64,000 nucleotides of DNA from Dryocosmus kuriphilus (taxonomy: Eukaryota > Arthropoda > Insecta > Hymenoptera > Cynipidae): positions 172,028,711-172,092,710 of the forward strand of contig CM076193.1 of NCBI GenBank assembly GCA_038277395.1, written 5' to 3'. This document shows positions 1 through 12,900 of the stretch, piece by piece. The translations under genes were made by a program, and so were the position numbers. The notes beneath the pieces were generated by a model that searched no databases, had not been told where the DNA came from, and was given only the letters and a program-made list of their open reading frames with translations. Position 1 is the stretch's first letter; every line of letters starts with the position of its first letter.

Positions 1-2
1 CT

Positions 3-137
3 CCCACTACGCAGAAGGCCAGCGTATCGGGAATGAAAGCTTTAGACGACTATCTGGCCAAGTGCAAGGTTCACCCCTCCTCCACGCCCTTTCCTATCTA
101 CACTCCCACCCCCAGACCCCCACGTCGGCAGAACTAG
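3..137 (+). CDS. possible terminal coding exon of an unidentified gene (partial)
   Basis: One frame is open from the window edge to a TAG at 135-137, about 44 residues ending in a Pro/Thr/Arg-rich tail (...TPTPRPPRRQN). An AATAAA at 264-269 sits about 130 bases past the stop, as expected for a short 3' UTR. A second frame is also open to about 190, so the frame choice is uncertain. No homology is recognised and no splice acceptor is visible because the window begins here. Confidence 0.25.
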   Translation, partial: PTTQKASVSGMKALDDYLAKCKVHPSSTPFPIYTPTPRPPRRQN

Positions 138-600
138 AGGGTCGGCACCCTCCAACTCATTCATCGATAGACCCGGCTTACATCACTTTGTAATGAAAAT
201 TAGACGCGTTTAGACACGTTTGTGGCCTACTTGGTAAATTTTATTGTGACGCATTACGGAAGCAATAAATTATATCAATTAGTAATAGCTCATTTCATCT
301 CTTAAATATGCGCTGTTAAATTCTTTTCACATAATTAATCTATTATATTTTTATGATGTCACTCAGATTCCTCTCGAAACTTAGCATAGGAGAGGGGGGG
401 GGGTTGTTTACGCAAAAATCATGTATAACAATAGCGTATTATATAATTAATAACGTCACATCGAACATTCTAGATGCTTAGCACAGCTAGCTCTGGATGT
501 CGGTAACGGTCGGAACATATTTAGCTACAATAGAAACGTCATGCTTTTTTTTGTGTGAGTTCGACACCTGTCTACATAAATCAGTGCACATAGTCAGTTT
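138..600. other. non-coding interval
   Basis: AT-rich sequence with a G9 run near 396-404. No gene or clear repeat is seen apart from the polyadenylation-like AATAAA at 264. Confidence 0.5.
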
Positions 601-636
601 TTTTATAGAAGAAGATAAATTTTTCCTTGAGTAATC

Positions 637-1675
637 ATGTCTAGTTTTGTGCCAGAAAAGGAGCATTTGCGGGAAGCTCTACTTTTTTGCTTCAGTTTGA
701 AGAAATCGGCTGCCGAATCACATCGAATGCTTGTGGAGGCCTATAGTGACAGTGCTTTATCGAAAACAACTTGCAGAGACTGGTTTCGTCGGTTCAAAGA
801 CGGTCATTTTGACTTGAGTGACAAGAAGCGTGAAAATCGGCCCAAAAAAGTTGAGGACCATTAATTACAGGCTCTTTTGGATGAGGACGATACACAAACA
901 CAAAAAAATGCTTGCCGAACAGTTAGGTGTTACTCAACCGGCCATTTCCATGCGTTTACATGCCATGGGAAAGATCCAAAAAATGGGAAAATGGGTACCC
1001 CATGAACTGAACGATAGGCAGATGGAGCGACGCCAAAACACATGTGAAATCTTGCTTGCTAGACACAAAAGAAAGTCGTTTCTGCATCGTGTGGTGACTG
1101 GAGACGAAAAGTGGATTTATTTTGAGAATCCGAAACGAAGAAAATCGTGGGTCGATCCCGGACAACCATCAACTTCTTTCTCAAGACCTAATCGCTTTGG
1201 ACGCAAGACGATGCTGTGCGTTTGGTGGGATCAGCAGGATGTCGTCTACTATGAGCTATTAAAACCTGGTGAAACTGTCGATGCTCACCGCTACCACCAA
1301 CAACTAATCAAATTGCGCCGTGCTTTGCGTGAAAAAAGGCCGGATTATGAAGAAAGACATGAGAAGCTGATTTTTCTTCACGACAACGCCTCATCGCACA
1401 CGTCAAAAATGGTCCAAAACTACTTGAAAACACTCAACTGGGAGGTGCTACCTCATCCCGCTTATTCACCAGACCTGGTCCCTTCTGATTACCACCTGTT
1501 TTCGTCGATGGGTCACGCGCTCGCTGAACAACACTTCGATTCGTACGAAGACGTCGGAACTTGGCTTGACGAGTGGTTTGCATCGAAAGATAAAGACTTT
1601 TTTTGGCGTGGTATACACAAATTGCCCGAGAGATGGGGAAAATGTATAGCAAGCGAGGGAAAATACTTTGAATAA
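637..1675 (+). pseudogene. mariner transposase (DD34D), broken
   Basis: This is a cut-and-paste mariner transposase. The N-terminal DNA-binding part is at 637-862. The catalytic part follows in another frame, with TGDEKWIYFENP, FLHDNASSHTS and YSPDLVPSDYHLF. The spacing between the second and third Asp is 34 residues, and all three acidic residues are kept. The frame is broken by a TAA at 862-864 and then by a one-base shift at an A7 run near 902-908, so no full protein can be made. The C-terminus ends in the usual GKYFE, followed by AATAAA at 1672. The 3' inverted repeat may be the 'caggtgtataagctt'-type sequence near 1735-1750, but I could not pair it with a 5' end. Confidence 0.9.
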
Positions 1676-1791
1676 AGTTTATTTTATTTTCTGCAAAAAA
1701 AAAAGACTTTCTTTTGCCTAAAAAACAGCGAATTTAAGCTTATACACCTGGGGAAAAGTGATAATTTAGCACTCATTATGAAGCATTAGGA

Positions 1792-2673
1792 ATGGCAATT
1801 TGCTATACTGGCGAAGAAACCTACAACCCAGAGGTTAGCATCAATGGGCTATATCCATTGGACACATTAATAAAAGTGGAGTTAATCAGTGTATATGCAG
1901 CAGCATTATTAGAACAGGAAAAATTAGTTTACAGGAAATATCACTCTACCTCCATTCATTTTATATTGCCAGTACTACCATTATTAATCACAACTCTGAG
2001 AGGAGCCAATAAACTTTTTAGAACCAAAGTAGAAGCTTTTGGAACAATCCAAAAGGTAGGGAAGGAGTCACTTTTCACGGGTTTGAGGGAAACTCTACCA
2101 GATAGATAAAAAATCAAGAATTTCCCAAAGCTCAAATACTGTGGCCTCAAATATCATGAACGGTCTTTGACTGATGAGAACGAAAAGAAAATGTTTGCTG
2201 ACTATAAAGTAGCTGATATAAGGACTCATATTGCAACAGTAACTGACCGTGATATGGTTGATAACGTAGCAAAAATGTTACTTCCTCCTAATATAGCAGC
2301 TTTGACAACTCTAACTAGGCATTTACTTTTAGAAAAGGCTGAATTTATGTTAGTTACACGGACACTTGAAGAGAAGACACAAGTATTAGGAGCACTAAGA
2401 AGATCCACATCACCAGGATCTTGGGTAAAGGCTGTTCTTCAAGAGGACAATGCAGGATACCAACAGAACCTAATCAAACCGGGATTAGAAGTTATTAGCA
2501 AATCCATAACCACTCAACACGAAAACATCCTATGGGACCCTCTGTTGCGGGCCTCTACAGGCTACACGTCCAGTACGTACAATCTTACGTATATTCTTAT
2601 TCTCGTATACCTCGTTTTTGCTAACTACTTGCTCGTCCTAGTTTTTAGCGGTGACGAAGTCGCCCGGCATTAG
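1792..2673 (+). pseudogene. unidentified ORF interrupted by one in-frame stop
   Basis: A single frame runs for about 880 bases and is broken only by TAA at 2107-2109, giving 105 and about 180 codons. The composition looks like a real protein: mixed helical segments, few repeats, and a Leu-rich stretch LLPPNIAALTTLTRHLLLEK. The last ~35 residues are hydrophobic and may be read-through of non-coding DNA. Downstream another short open stretch follows the stop at about 2671. I do not recognise the family. It stands alone, with no splice signals and no neighbouring domains. A domesticated or endogenous viral fragment is possible but unsupported by any motif I can name. Confidence 0.4.
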
Positions 2674-2679
2674 TGCTTC

Positions 2680-3450
2680 GCTGGCCAAGTGTCAGGATAT
2701 CAAGCTGAACTTCAGTTGTATTATGAAACGATTGGAGTAAATATCAAATATGGAAAATAAAAAGGGGACGAGAAAACCGGCGTGGTGGGCGCTACATGCC
2801 AGGCCCTTTAGGCAAAATATTTCGAATAAAACATAACCAAATTAATCTTTAAAAAATCTAAAATAACAAAGCTATTATTTATAGCGTGTAGCGCGAGTTT
2901 ATGCGCACAAGCATGTTTTCAACCTTTGTCTCTCAGTCTGGTTTTGTCTCTCATTGGGAGAGGTCATAAAAAGCGAAATTGAGACACAGTCTCATTCGTA
3001 CAACACGGTCGTGATTAACTTAGATTTTAAGCTCTATATTCATGCTAAAGTGCAAAGTGTTTCAATTCAAATAAGTGCTCGTATCACACTATAAAGTGTC
3101 TTGCATTTTCTGGGGGCGCACCGACGAGTCGGATGACTCATAGCTTCAGCGACTTCAGGATCAGTCGTTCCAAGAACCATTGTGGTTGCTGTTTCTGCAG
3201 CCTACATCTGGGCTAAGTTTACAAAACAACCTAATTATTTTTTGTGTGCCAAATGTGATGTGTACGAATTGACTCGGAGGTTGAAATTCATACTATAATT
3301 AAATGAAGTAAAAATAACTTAGAATTTTTGTAGCATATATAAATAATGTCAATTAACTTTTAATGTGTTAATACATTGCTCTCTCGCTGCCTCACGTCAG
3401 TTTGTCATTAATTTAATGACAGTTTTTTAAAACTTATGATATTGACAGAG
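2680..3450. other. non-coding interval
   Basis: AT-rich sequence with a short GC-richer patch near 2770-2815. No coding frame or RNA gene was recognised. Confidence 0.4.
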
Positions 3451-3454
3451 TCTC

Positions 3455-3582
3455 CGGATATTTTGTCAGCGCATTTAGGATTATCTCCCGCTATTTTGTC
3501 AATGCATTTAGGAATGTCTCCTGCTATTTTATCGATGCAATTTAGAATTGTCTTCTGCTATTTTATCGACGCATTCAGGATG
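3455..3582. repeat. degenerate tandem repeat, ~33-bp unit, four copies
   Basis: Four successive units share the pattern 'ttttgtcaatgcatttagga' followed by 'tgtctcctgcta'. They diverge by roughly a quarter of positions. A further related stretch (gatattctaccaacgccttcagga) occurs near 5410. The units are non-coding. Confidence 0.6.
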
Positions 3583-4379
3583 AAACGGTTATAAAGTCCC
3601 CTTCATAATAGTCAACCATAAAGTAAGACAGAGAGGCGATAAATTAAATTTACAGGCGTTAAATAAGGACGACACATTGGACTAAATACCACTGCGATAA
3701 GAATATCTATATCGGTTACTGGGTCACTGGGGAAAATCAATAACGGCGCACGCAACACAAGACCTGAAAGAAGGGGGACCAGTGGTACCAAGCCGAACTG
3801 GTAGCACTCGGTGAACAGGAACGATTGAGACAATCAATCTTAAATCAACCAACGGGAGAGGTAGCGGTCTCGATCTCACGCGCTCAACCATGATAGGCAA
3901 CACATAGTGTCGATGCCACGTAACTGTCCAGGTTTCTAATAAGACGAACTAGACTGAACATCCAGGAGTCCCAAGCAACGCATTTTCGTAAGCCAATCAA
4001 AAATAAAAAAGGAAGAATCCCCAAAATCAAATTAAATTTCATATTTAAAAAAAAATTAACCGTAATTCATTGCCTACTGGGATCAGAGGTGAGGTCTATC
4101 AGTTCGTCCCTTTGCAGAAGTGTGCGTTCTCCCTCAACCAAGCACACCACCTAGGGCTCGAAAACCATCGTTTCAATTGCAGGAGAGGAATTGAGAGTGT
4201 TTCGGTTTTGATGTCAGTAGAGAAGTTGGTCGAGAAAATAACGATATTCTGATTTGGTAGAGGCTTAGTTGGGTCCTCAACCAAGCATAATGCCTGGAGC
4301 TCAACCAACGAGGCCGTAACAAATCACAATATCCTTAATTATTGACTAGAACTCAGTCCTGTTGTCCGCTCTATAAATC

Positions 4380-5500
4380 TCAAAAACCTATGGCGTAGTA
4401 GAGCCCAACATGGAGTTTGGGATTTCGGAGCGAACTTCCATGAGCATAAATTAAGGCAGGTCTCAATTGAATGTCTCACTGCCAAGTAAGCGACGCTCTT
4501 ACTTGAAGAATTGTGAAACTTTGGTTTAGGAAAGCTAAATGAAATTTTGTACCGACATAGCACCTGAGCTCGGACAAAATGAAGATTAGCTTAATTTGAA
4601 TAATTGAAAAAGCAAGTAAGTGCAACACCCTGAATGTTCCGGGAGATTAGGAAATAATTATAGGGAAATAAAAGAAAAAGTTTAAGAGAATCACAGAATT
4701 TCACCGTGACTGGACTGAATCGCACCACGCCTATATTATCTAATTACGCAAACTCCACTGCGCTCTTGTGAATCCTCTATTCCCTGCCCTTTTATTAACA
4801 AGTCTTCTTTTGGGTAATTTAAAAGCTCCAGAACCTCCATGAGTCGCCGCACAGACAACCTTCACTTTTTTGAGTCGTCCGCTAACGTTGAGCTGAGATC
4901 AACGGAGAGCTACATTAGCGAGGGCTTCTTGATAAAAAACTATTTTCTTTTCCGGGACCTACGTTTAAAAAATAACAAGGAAATCAGACGAAGTATAGGG
5001 GGGCCACCTGTTCTCGTTCCCAGGGTTTCTTTATTAGTTAAATTAAACAACCGGGTGGTAAGGGCAAGTTTCAACGTTCTACCCGACCTCAATCCGATTG
5101 TGTAATTGGACTCGAATTGTTGGACAGGAGCCATTAAATGCAAATCAGAACAAAATCTTCATCAATTTTCAATATTGCTAGAGAAATCTGAAGTGCGACA
5201 TTGCTATTAAAATCATACACACAAAAGTAAATTTCCCGTAAAATTAAAATTCTGTAAGGGGTTGGACTCGAAAAATGGATAAAATTAGGTAGCTTGGAAT
5301 CTCAGTCGTTATGAATCTTAGCTCAACGCGGGGACACGATTCTGATTAAGAATAATAAGAGGACTCAATTGACCCCAAATTCAATAATGTTACAAGAATT
5401 TTCTCCTGATATTCTACCAACGCCTTCAGGATCGTCTTCGCTCTGCTCCGTAATCAAACGATAATTATAACCATTTACTCTCTACGAAGTAAGTCCGATT
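4380..5500 (+). repeat. diverged duplicated non-coding segment, copy 1
   Basis: This stretch aligns collinearly with 6690-7510. Shared blocks include 'aaatgaaattttgtac' (4538 and 6841), 'aattacgcaa' (4742 and 7041), 'tagttaaatt' (about 5034 and 7243) and 'aattataacc' (about 5462 and 7476). Identity is patchy, so the duplication is old. No open frame is conserved between the copies. The unit could be a degraded long terminal repeat pair or an old non-autonomous element; neither is proven. Confidence 0.55.
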
Positions 5501-6689
5501 AAACTGCACTTTTCATATTTCAACATTGTTTCATTGTGTTCAACCGTAACTTCTCGGCATCCTCATCCTGTTCTCCCGACTTGATGAGCGTCCCCGCTAA
5601 AACGTACGGAGATGAATCATCTCATCAGCTTCTGGGGTTCTCGGAAGAATACCCTCCTGCAGGAACTGGTTTCAACTAATTAATTAGGTCATAAGAATCA
5701 CCTAGCGATCTGCGAAATGTCACGTAAATGAAATACGTGACATACAATGTAATCGGTCCGCAATGATGCCATTATTTTTCGGATTAGCTGAGCCATCCCT
5801 TAGTAAGGCTATAAATATATGTAAAACGGGCGGATTACCTTTAAACTTTTAATCCGCAACATCCGTGTCGGCTACTGGGACTTAGTAAATTTTAAAGTAC
5901 TGTGGAATTCGAAAATTTCTCGCTCATAAACTTGAGACAGTTATGAGCGTCACCACACCGACGTCGAAATAAGAGGAAAAGAGAAGCGTGAAACCAACAG
6001 GAGGATAAGGATAAGAGATACAAATTTCAGAATTAAATTAACACGGGACTCATTCGATCAACCACGACGATCGGAAAAATCACTTGTTGGTCAGCACCAG
6101 AACGGAACCGTGGTTTCGGAAAATCACTTTTCGATCTACGATACTAAGGACTTGGGACGCGGGCGCATCGCTATTGATTTGGCGTTGGATATTTATGCAC
6201 AAATTTAGTAGTTGTTGTAGGTCCCTGGCCAAGTTGAGAACGTTGAAAATCGACACTCATCTGGACGGTTTCCCATTCAAAACTTTCTCTGGCAAGTTTT
6301 GAGTGAAGGGCCTGAAAGATGAAGTATCGTCTTTACGACGTTTTCAAGCGACGAGTTTGCTCACCCCCGTGACTCATCTCCATTGTTCAGGCTCTTCCTA
6401 ATGGCCCGAAAAATTCCCGACGGGAAAGATGCTTACACCATGCTCTCACTTTTCTTTCTGTGCGCTCTCTATTTCTTAAATTACCCTTCGTCTCTCTCTT
6501 TCCCCACACTATCTTCCGTTGTAGTAGGATTATTTAATTTTAAATCAATATCCGAAAGAGACGATATTCAAAGTTTTGTTTTCAACCAAGCAACCGACCT
6601 GGAAATTACGCAACCCGACACAAATGAATCTTGTTCCTAAGAACATTGAATTAAAATATTTGCGCTATCAATTTCACAAATCTGAAAGC

Positions 6690-7510
6690 CCTATGACAGT
6701 AAAATAGCTAAGCATGGGAATTCAGACTTGGAACTTAATATCCTATAGCCTAAATTTAGTAAGAATCTAATCTTTAAGCACACTGCCAAATTAACGAACG
6801 AGTTATTTGAAGAATTGTGGTGCACTGCAGTAGGAAAATAAAATGAAATTTTGTACTGGACATTGCGCCTAAGTCTAGACAAAACGAAGCCTTATTTAAG
6901 GTTGAGTAAAAGGACAGCAGATTTGCTATGTGTATCCTGGATGTTCAAAATATAAGGAAAAGTTAGATCAAAGGTCACGAAAATGAACAAATATCACGAA
7001 AATGGCGGTTATATCGTTGTAGTAGAAGCGTAGTTCATAAAATTACGCAATTCTATACGCGCTCAGGTGTTCCCGCAATTTTTAATTTTAATTACAAGGA
7101 AATTGTGGTCAAATAAGTTGTCATCACTCACGCTTATTTCTCATCAATTCTTCCGCCTTCGTCGATGCGGGAGTCAAAGAGAACTTTATTAAGGGCGACC
7201 AACAACAACCAGCAACTTATCCTTATTCCTAAGGTATCCCTGCTAGTTAAATTTAATGAGAGGGTGGTATGGGCTTATTTTAATGTTCTACCAACGCTCG
7301 ATCCGGTTTGTCTTGCTGGTATCGAGCTGTGCAACAGGACACAGTAAAGGCAGGTCGGATGAATTCGCTCAGAATTTAGCACTAATTGTGAAATACATCC
7401 GAATTGCCACATACATATTACTAAAAATCCAGATCCTTGAAGGTGAAATCACGAGTGACGATACTGAACAACGTTAATTATAACCACTTCAAGCAGTAAC
7501 CTCAATAACT
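6690..7510 (+). repeat. diverged duplicated non-coding segment, copy 2
   Basis: This is the second copy of the unit at 4380-5500, shorter by several deletions and in direct orientation about 2.3 kb downstream. The intervening 5500-6690 holds no recognisable gene; the open stretch at 6383-6640 has no detectable domain. Confidence 0.55.
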
Positions 7511-7539
7511 CTCTGGATCTCACACTACAGAATTCGATC

Positions 7540-8180
7540 AAAAATTTGACTACGATTCTAAAAATGTTAAAATCCTAGGCTTAGAAAATAATTTTCAAAA
7601 AAGAAATATCTTAGAAATGATTAATATTATAAAAAACAAAGAACAACAACTTTAGATCCGACACTGAAAACCTGTCCTGTATCTACCATGACGTCATTGA
7701 ATCTTTTCATGATTTAGTTTAGACTCTTAATACCCAGTGCTTAACCTCCAATATTGGAGCAGACCACAAACATGTGGTCTCTCCACCTTTTTCCAAATTT
7801 TCTTGTAAATAATATAAATTTTTTAAAAATGAAACATTTTAACAAGTAAAAAATTTTTAACAAATGATTTTAAACAATACATATCTAAAAAAATTTCTCA
7901 TTCTATATTGAAACCAGTATCACTTCTACATTGAAAATGAAACATAACCTAAGTGCACTCTACAACAATTCACAACTTTGTTAAATATTTCTTATTGAAA
8001 ACATTTTAATGATAAGTTTACAACATATAACCTTTCTGAATTGTATAAAACTCTCCAACGATCCTGTTTTTTGTAAGAACCATATTTTTTACAGTCCTGA
8101 AGAGGCCACGATATCGTTGGTGAAATGCATTGAATGTATTATATATAATAAAGATACCTTTATTTTATAAACCGTTAAGT
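7540..8180. other. AT-rich interval ending in a Penelope-type tail motif
   Basis: There is no coding frame. Near 8097-8130 is 'cctgaagaggccacgatatcgttggtg', which resembles the 'ctgaagagg..ggc' stem motif found at the end of the Penelope-like element at 28.5/30.4 kb. It is followed by a TA-rich tail and AATAAA near 8147. It is probably a remnant of a related element. Confidence 0.35.
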
Positions 8181-8319
8181 TCTCAGACCTAAGGCCAAAA
8201 CCTCTAACATTCATATAAAAAAAGGTCTAAAAAAATGAACACATCAAAAATAATGAATAATGTTACAAACTTGAATCTTTAAAAATAAATATGAAAAACA
8301 TTTGTAACGTGGACGTTAC

Positions 8320-9790
8320 AAAACGGGTAGCGGGGTCCACAGCCGAGCCCGGTCGGAAACCCACGACCGGTTCCGAACGGGCAGTCGGCTGCCGAGCTCG
8401 CCGCCCGTCTAGCCAGCCTTCTGTTGGCTCTTGAGCCGTGAATTAATGCTCTCAGTCCTTTCGATGATCGGTAATGAGTTGAGTCTTTTGAGTTGCGAAT
8501 GTTTTGGGTATTCTCGACATCGAGGCGCTAGTCTTAACTATTTACTTCGTATCTCGACTACTGGAAGTTAACAAAGCGAATCGGCAGGTTGTGCCATTGA
8601 TCTGCGTTATTTCGTCGATTGTAAGTTTAAATGCACATTTATTATCTAACTCTACCTTTCATTGTCATACTCCACCCTCTTCCTCCCACTATTCTCGGCA
8701 ACCCCATCCATTTTTCTTCTTCGGTCAGCTATCCCGCTAAACATTATTTTGTTGACAGTAAACAATTCAATTTACTGAGTGATTAATTCCATTCATTAAT
8801 CATGAAAGAAAGATTATAAATTCTACAAATGTAGAAAAATTTTTGGGCGGAGTTTTGCGTCGAATTCAAGATAAAAAATACTACAAGTTGAGTCAAATTT
8901 CCAGGCAGAAATGCACACGAATTTCGGGTGGAAAAAGGTTCCAAAACGCCACGCGAAATCTGACCGAATCCGGCTAGATTTCGGGCGGATTTTCACGCTA
9001 AAAAATTTTCACCTGGGATTTTCAATATTTTGGCATAACAATTTGATAAAATATATAAACTTAAATGTTTATAATATATGTGAGTTCCCGTGCATTGATT
9101 TAAGACGATATTAAATGTTTAGCTAAACAATTATTAAAGCGTAAAAAGTTCTTCAATAAAAATTGTCACTTTTTTCATGAGTGAAAGTTTGGTAAATAAA
9201 ATGAAGAAGAAAAAAGTTCTGAGCTGAAGGTTCTTCAGAATTGAATGCCCTTCAATTTTTTTAAAAACAATTTTGAAACGGACGAAAATTTAAGGCTCTA
9301 GAGTTTTAATGGAAAAAGTACATTTTCTCCATTGTGTGGCGTATCGAATTTTAGCCATTCCCAATATAGAGAGCAGGGTGGTCCAAAAAAATGGATTTCT
9401 GTAAATCTCACTGTCCCGTTTTGTGTTATTATGTGAAAAAAAGGTTTTCCTAATTTTTTGAGATTTTAGAACAAACATTTAGAGGTAGGGCGCGACCATT
9501 AAAGTACCTCTAAAAGTTTTTTTTAAATCTTAAAAAATCAGACAACTCTTTTTTCACCAAAAAAACACAAAAAGAGAAGATGAGACTTAAAAAATCCAAA
9601 AATAAATTTTTTTGGCCAAACATAATATACAGCTTAAAAAGCTAGTTAAGTTCGTTTCATAAATCCATCATAAAATTTGTCATATTCGCTATCAAATAAA
9701 AAAAAATTTAAAAAGAATCTACTAAGTTTCATTTTTATCATTCAAAATTTAAATGATATTAAAAATATAAATACTGACTTAATCCTTCAA
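8320..9790. other. intergenic interval downstream of the PAPS transporter
   Basis: A GC-rich block at 8325-8425 stands out from its AT-rich surroundings and contains no clear frame. The rest has no recognisable gene. The 3' UTR of the minus-strand transporter must lie at the upper end. Confidence 0.4.
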
Positions 9791-9794
9791 CTGT

Positions 9795-9947
9795 TTACTT
9801 CTGCCTTGCGTTTTTTTTTATTGATCGAAGTCTGCTGTTGCAATAAATGCGGAGAAAAACGGACAAGAAGACCAAAAGTATACCGAAAACACCAAGAATC
9901 GTGATCGGGTGATGATAGACCAGACAGGAGAGCAAAATCGCCAAACC
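9795..9947 (-). CDS. sll: PAPS transporter, last exon
   Basis: Acceptor CAG is at 9950-9948. The exon encodes GLAILLSCLVYHHPITILG, a final membrane segment and a basic tail, then TAA at 9797-9795. Confidence 0.92.
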   Translation of the reverse strand, partial: GLAILLSCLVYHHPITILGVFGILLVFLSVFLRIYCNSRLRSIKKNARQK

Positions 9948-12900
9948 CTGAAAACAAAGAAAAAAAAATTATTTCCAAGAAAATGAAAAAAAATTTGACA
10001 TAATTTTTATATTTCCGCGGGTGGCGCCAGATAAAACGGGCGCCAAATTTGAATTGTACCAATCGCTCATACCGTATCTGGAGTACTATTGGTGCAATTT
10101 AAATTTGGCGCCCATTTTGTGCAGCGCCACATACCAAATGGTAATTCGGAAAAATAAAAATGATGTAAAATGATAATTCGGTATAATAAAAATGGTAAAA
10201 CATGCCATTTCGGTAAAATAAAAATTAGACAAATTGACAACTGAAGTAGACTTTGTAGACCGATTCAGCAACATTCTGATTCAGAAAGATGATCGGCGAA
10301 TCCGCATCCTTTAAAAAAAAAACCGATTCACTAAAACAATTGTTCAATCGATTCTTTTTCCCTAGGGCTCTTACTTAGATCTCACTGTCAGTTTTATTAT
10401 AAAGATTATAAATATTTCCAGGAACAAAAATTAATTATGTAACATTGAAATTAAACACTGAATATTTGCAAAATTCAATCAGTACAGTAGAAGTCCGATA
10501 AGTCTCCATTCCCGTGATAAAGTCATTGCATCTACATTCACACGTCATTCATTAAGTCTCAAATTCCTGGAACTTTATGCCCCTACAGCCCAAAAGTAAG
10601 AAACTATCGGACTTCTACTGTACTTAATTTTATTCTCATATCTGACTTACCTGTCTTATCGTCATAATGATCACAAACGTGACAGCACCGAATTTAGATA
10701 TTGTATAGAAAATGTAGAGTTGTCCACTAGCAGAGCAAACTGAGATTAATAGGCAATCCATAACGAATCTCGGATGCTGAAAGAAATTTTTTATCTTTAG
10801 AAACGAGTAAAGCTTTTTTCGTTTAAAATCATAAAATATAAGAGCGGGTTGAAAGCCTGTGCGAAGTCTGCGCAAATTAATTTTTCTTATTAATCGCTTT
10901 AAGACGTTCAAAGCTAATTTCAATAGACATCGGGGTGAACAATTAGGTAAATATTTACTGACCTAAACTACCTCCAAGGATTTCCGGCCACCCTTAAATG
11001 AAATATTATTAGCCCTATTCGTCCCAATAAAGTGTGGAAATCAGAAATTGTCTTCAAACACGTCTTTTGACTCCTTAAACATCCGCAATTTTGTTTCCAA
11101 TTGCAAATGAGAAAACCTCCCTGGGCTAAAAAACCAAACACCCTTCACGAACAAAATTCGCCAAAATTGCGTGTTTTCCTTATATACCATTTTAAAATTT
11201 TTCTATATTTTATCGGCGGAGTTAAAATACGTCTTATAAGACGAGATTCGACTTCCACAATCTAGTAGAGCCACTGTGGCGAAATATTTTTGTAAAGGGT
11301 GTTTCGTGCTTTGTGTCAGGGAGATTTTCTTGTCTACTGATGAGGAGAGGATCATCTTCAAAGTAGTTGATAATGAGGTCAACAGGCAGATGTGCTTTCT
11401 GCTCGAAACGAGCAAAGAGGATTTGGAGACATAGTCTCTAATTTTACAGCAAAATTTGGGTGCATTCTGGAATTAGTGGTCCCTTGAAGCCGATCTATAT
11501 GGTGAGAATTTTGTGGAATAGTCATGACTCATTGACATTGTCGAAAAGCCAAAACCAAAATTACAAGAAGACTTAATATTTCGTGTAAGGATGGCTGGAA
11601 GTCCTTAGAGGTAGGTAAACAAATCTTTTTTTTTGTCGTTGACCTAGTTATTCACCCCGATCTCTATTGAAGTCAGTTTTGAACGTCTGAGAGCGATTCG
11701 TAATAAAAAAGTTTATTTGCGCAGACTTAACGCAGGATCTTCACCCTCTAAATACGAGGGTCGTTCGATAAGTAAGGTAAATTGGCTTGAGATGGCGCCA
11801 TATTAAACTTTGTGGTATATGACCAGAAAATAGCACTCTTCAAACCTCTAGGTATTACATCTTTTCCAAAAGTGACACGTTGTGTACGGTCACCATGCCG
11901 GAAATGATTGAAAAAATGCATCTTATCGTTAAGAAAGATCAACGAATGCAGTGCGTAGTAGATAGGATGCATAATATTCTGCACGAAAAATTGTAAATGA
12001 AAAAGGTGTGCACGATGGTTGGCATAGCTTCTGACCATCGACCAAAAAGAGAAGCGAAAAAAAATTTCGTAATAGTGTTTGTCGATGTTCAATTACAAAC
12101 CCCAACACTTTTGGCGTCGATTAATGACCATGAACGAGATTTGGATTCACCACTACACATCTGAGTCGAAACAGCAGTCGAAGCAATGGACAGAACCTGG
12201 TGAAAGTGCGCTGAAGAAAGTGAAGACCGTTTTGTCTGCTGGGAAGGTGATGGCGGCCATAGTTTTCTAGGATTCTCAAGGAATCATCTTTATTGACTAT
12301 TTACAAAAGGGTAAAACAGTCACAGGAATGTATTATGAAAGATTTCTGACTGGTTTAAGCGAAGAGCTGCGAACGAAACGGCCAAAATTGGTGCGCAAAA
12401 AAGTCATCTTCTACCACGACAATGCATCGGCTCACACCTCTATGGTCGCAATCGCAAAATTGCAAGAATTAGGGTTCGAATTGCTACCCCATCCACTCTA
12501 CTCTCCTGATTTTGACCCTTGAGACTTCTTCCTCTTCCCAAACCTCAAAATCTGGCCCATTCAAATGAAGTCATCGCTGCTGTGGATGAGTATTGTGAAG
12601 GCCTCGAGACTTCCTACTTTTCTGAGACACAAAAATTGGAATACAGCTGGACCAAGTGTAAGAAGCTCCAGGGAGACTGTGCTGAGACATAAAGACGACT
12701 TTCTTAAAAGAAAATTTTTTACTTGCCTTTTTACCCTACTTATTGAACGACCCTAAGTACCTAATATTGCAGTATTACCTTGGCCATAAAAGTTAAGGAA
12801 TAAGTGAAAGTTGACTGCTGTACTAGAGAAGTTGCAGTCAAAAGGCAGGAAAACATATTAACAGCACACATCATTTGTACGCTAGTCATTCCATATTCTG

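Noticed and set aside
6383..6640. 85-codon ORF as a membrane protein gene
   Set aside because: No start context, splice signals or homology; it lies in decayed repeat DNA.
8325..8425. GC-rich block as an rRNA or tRNA gene
   Set aside because: No cloverleaf or rRNA core sequence is recognisable.
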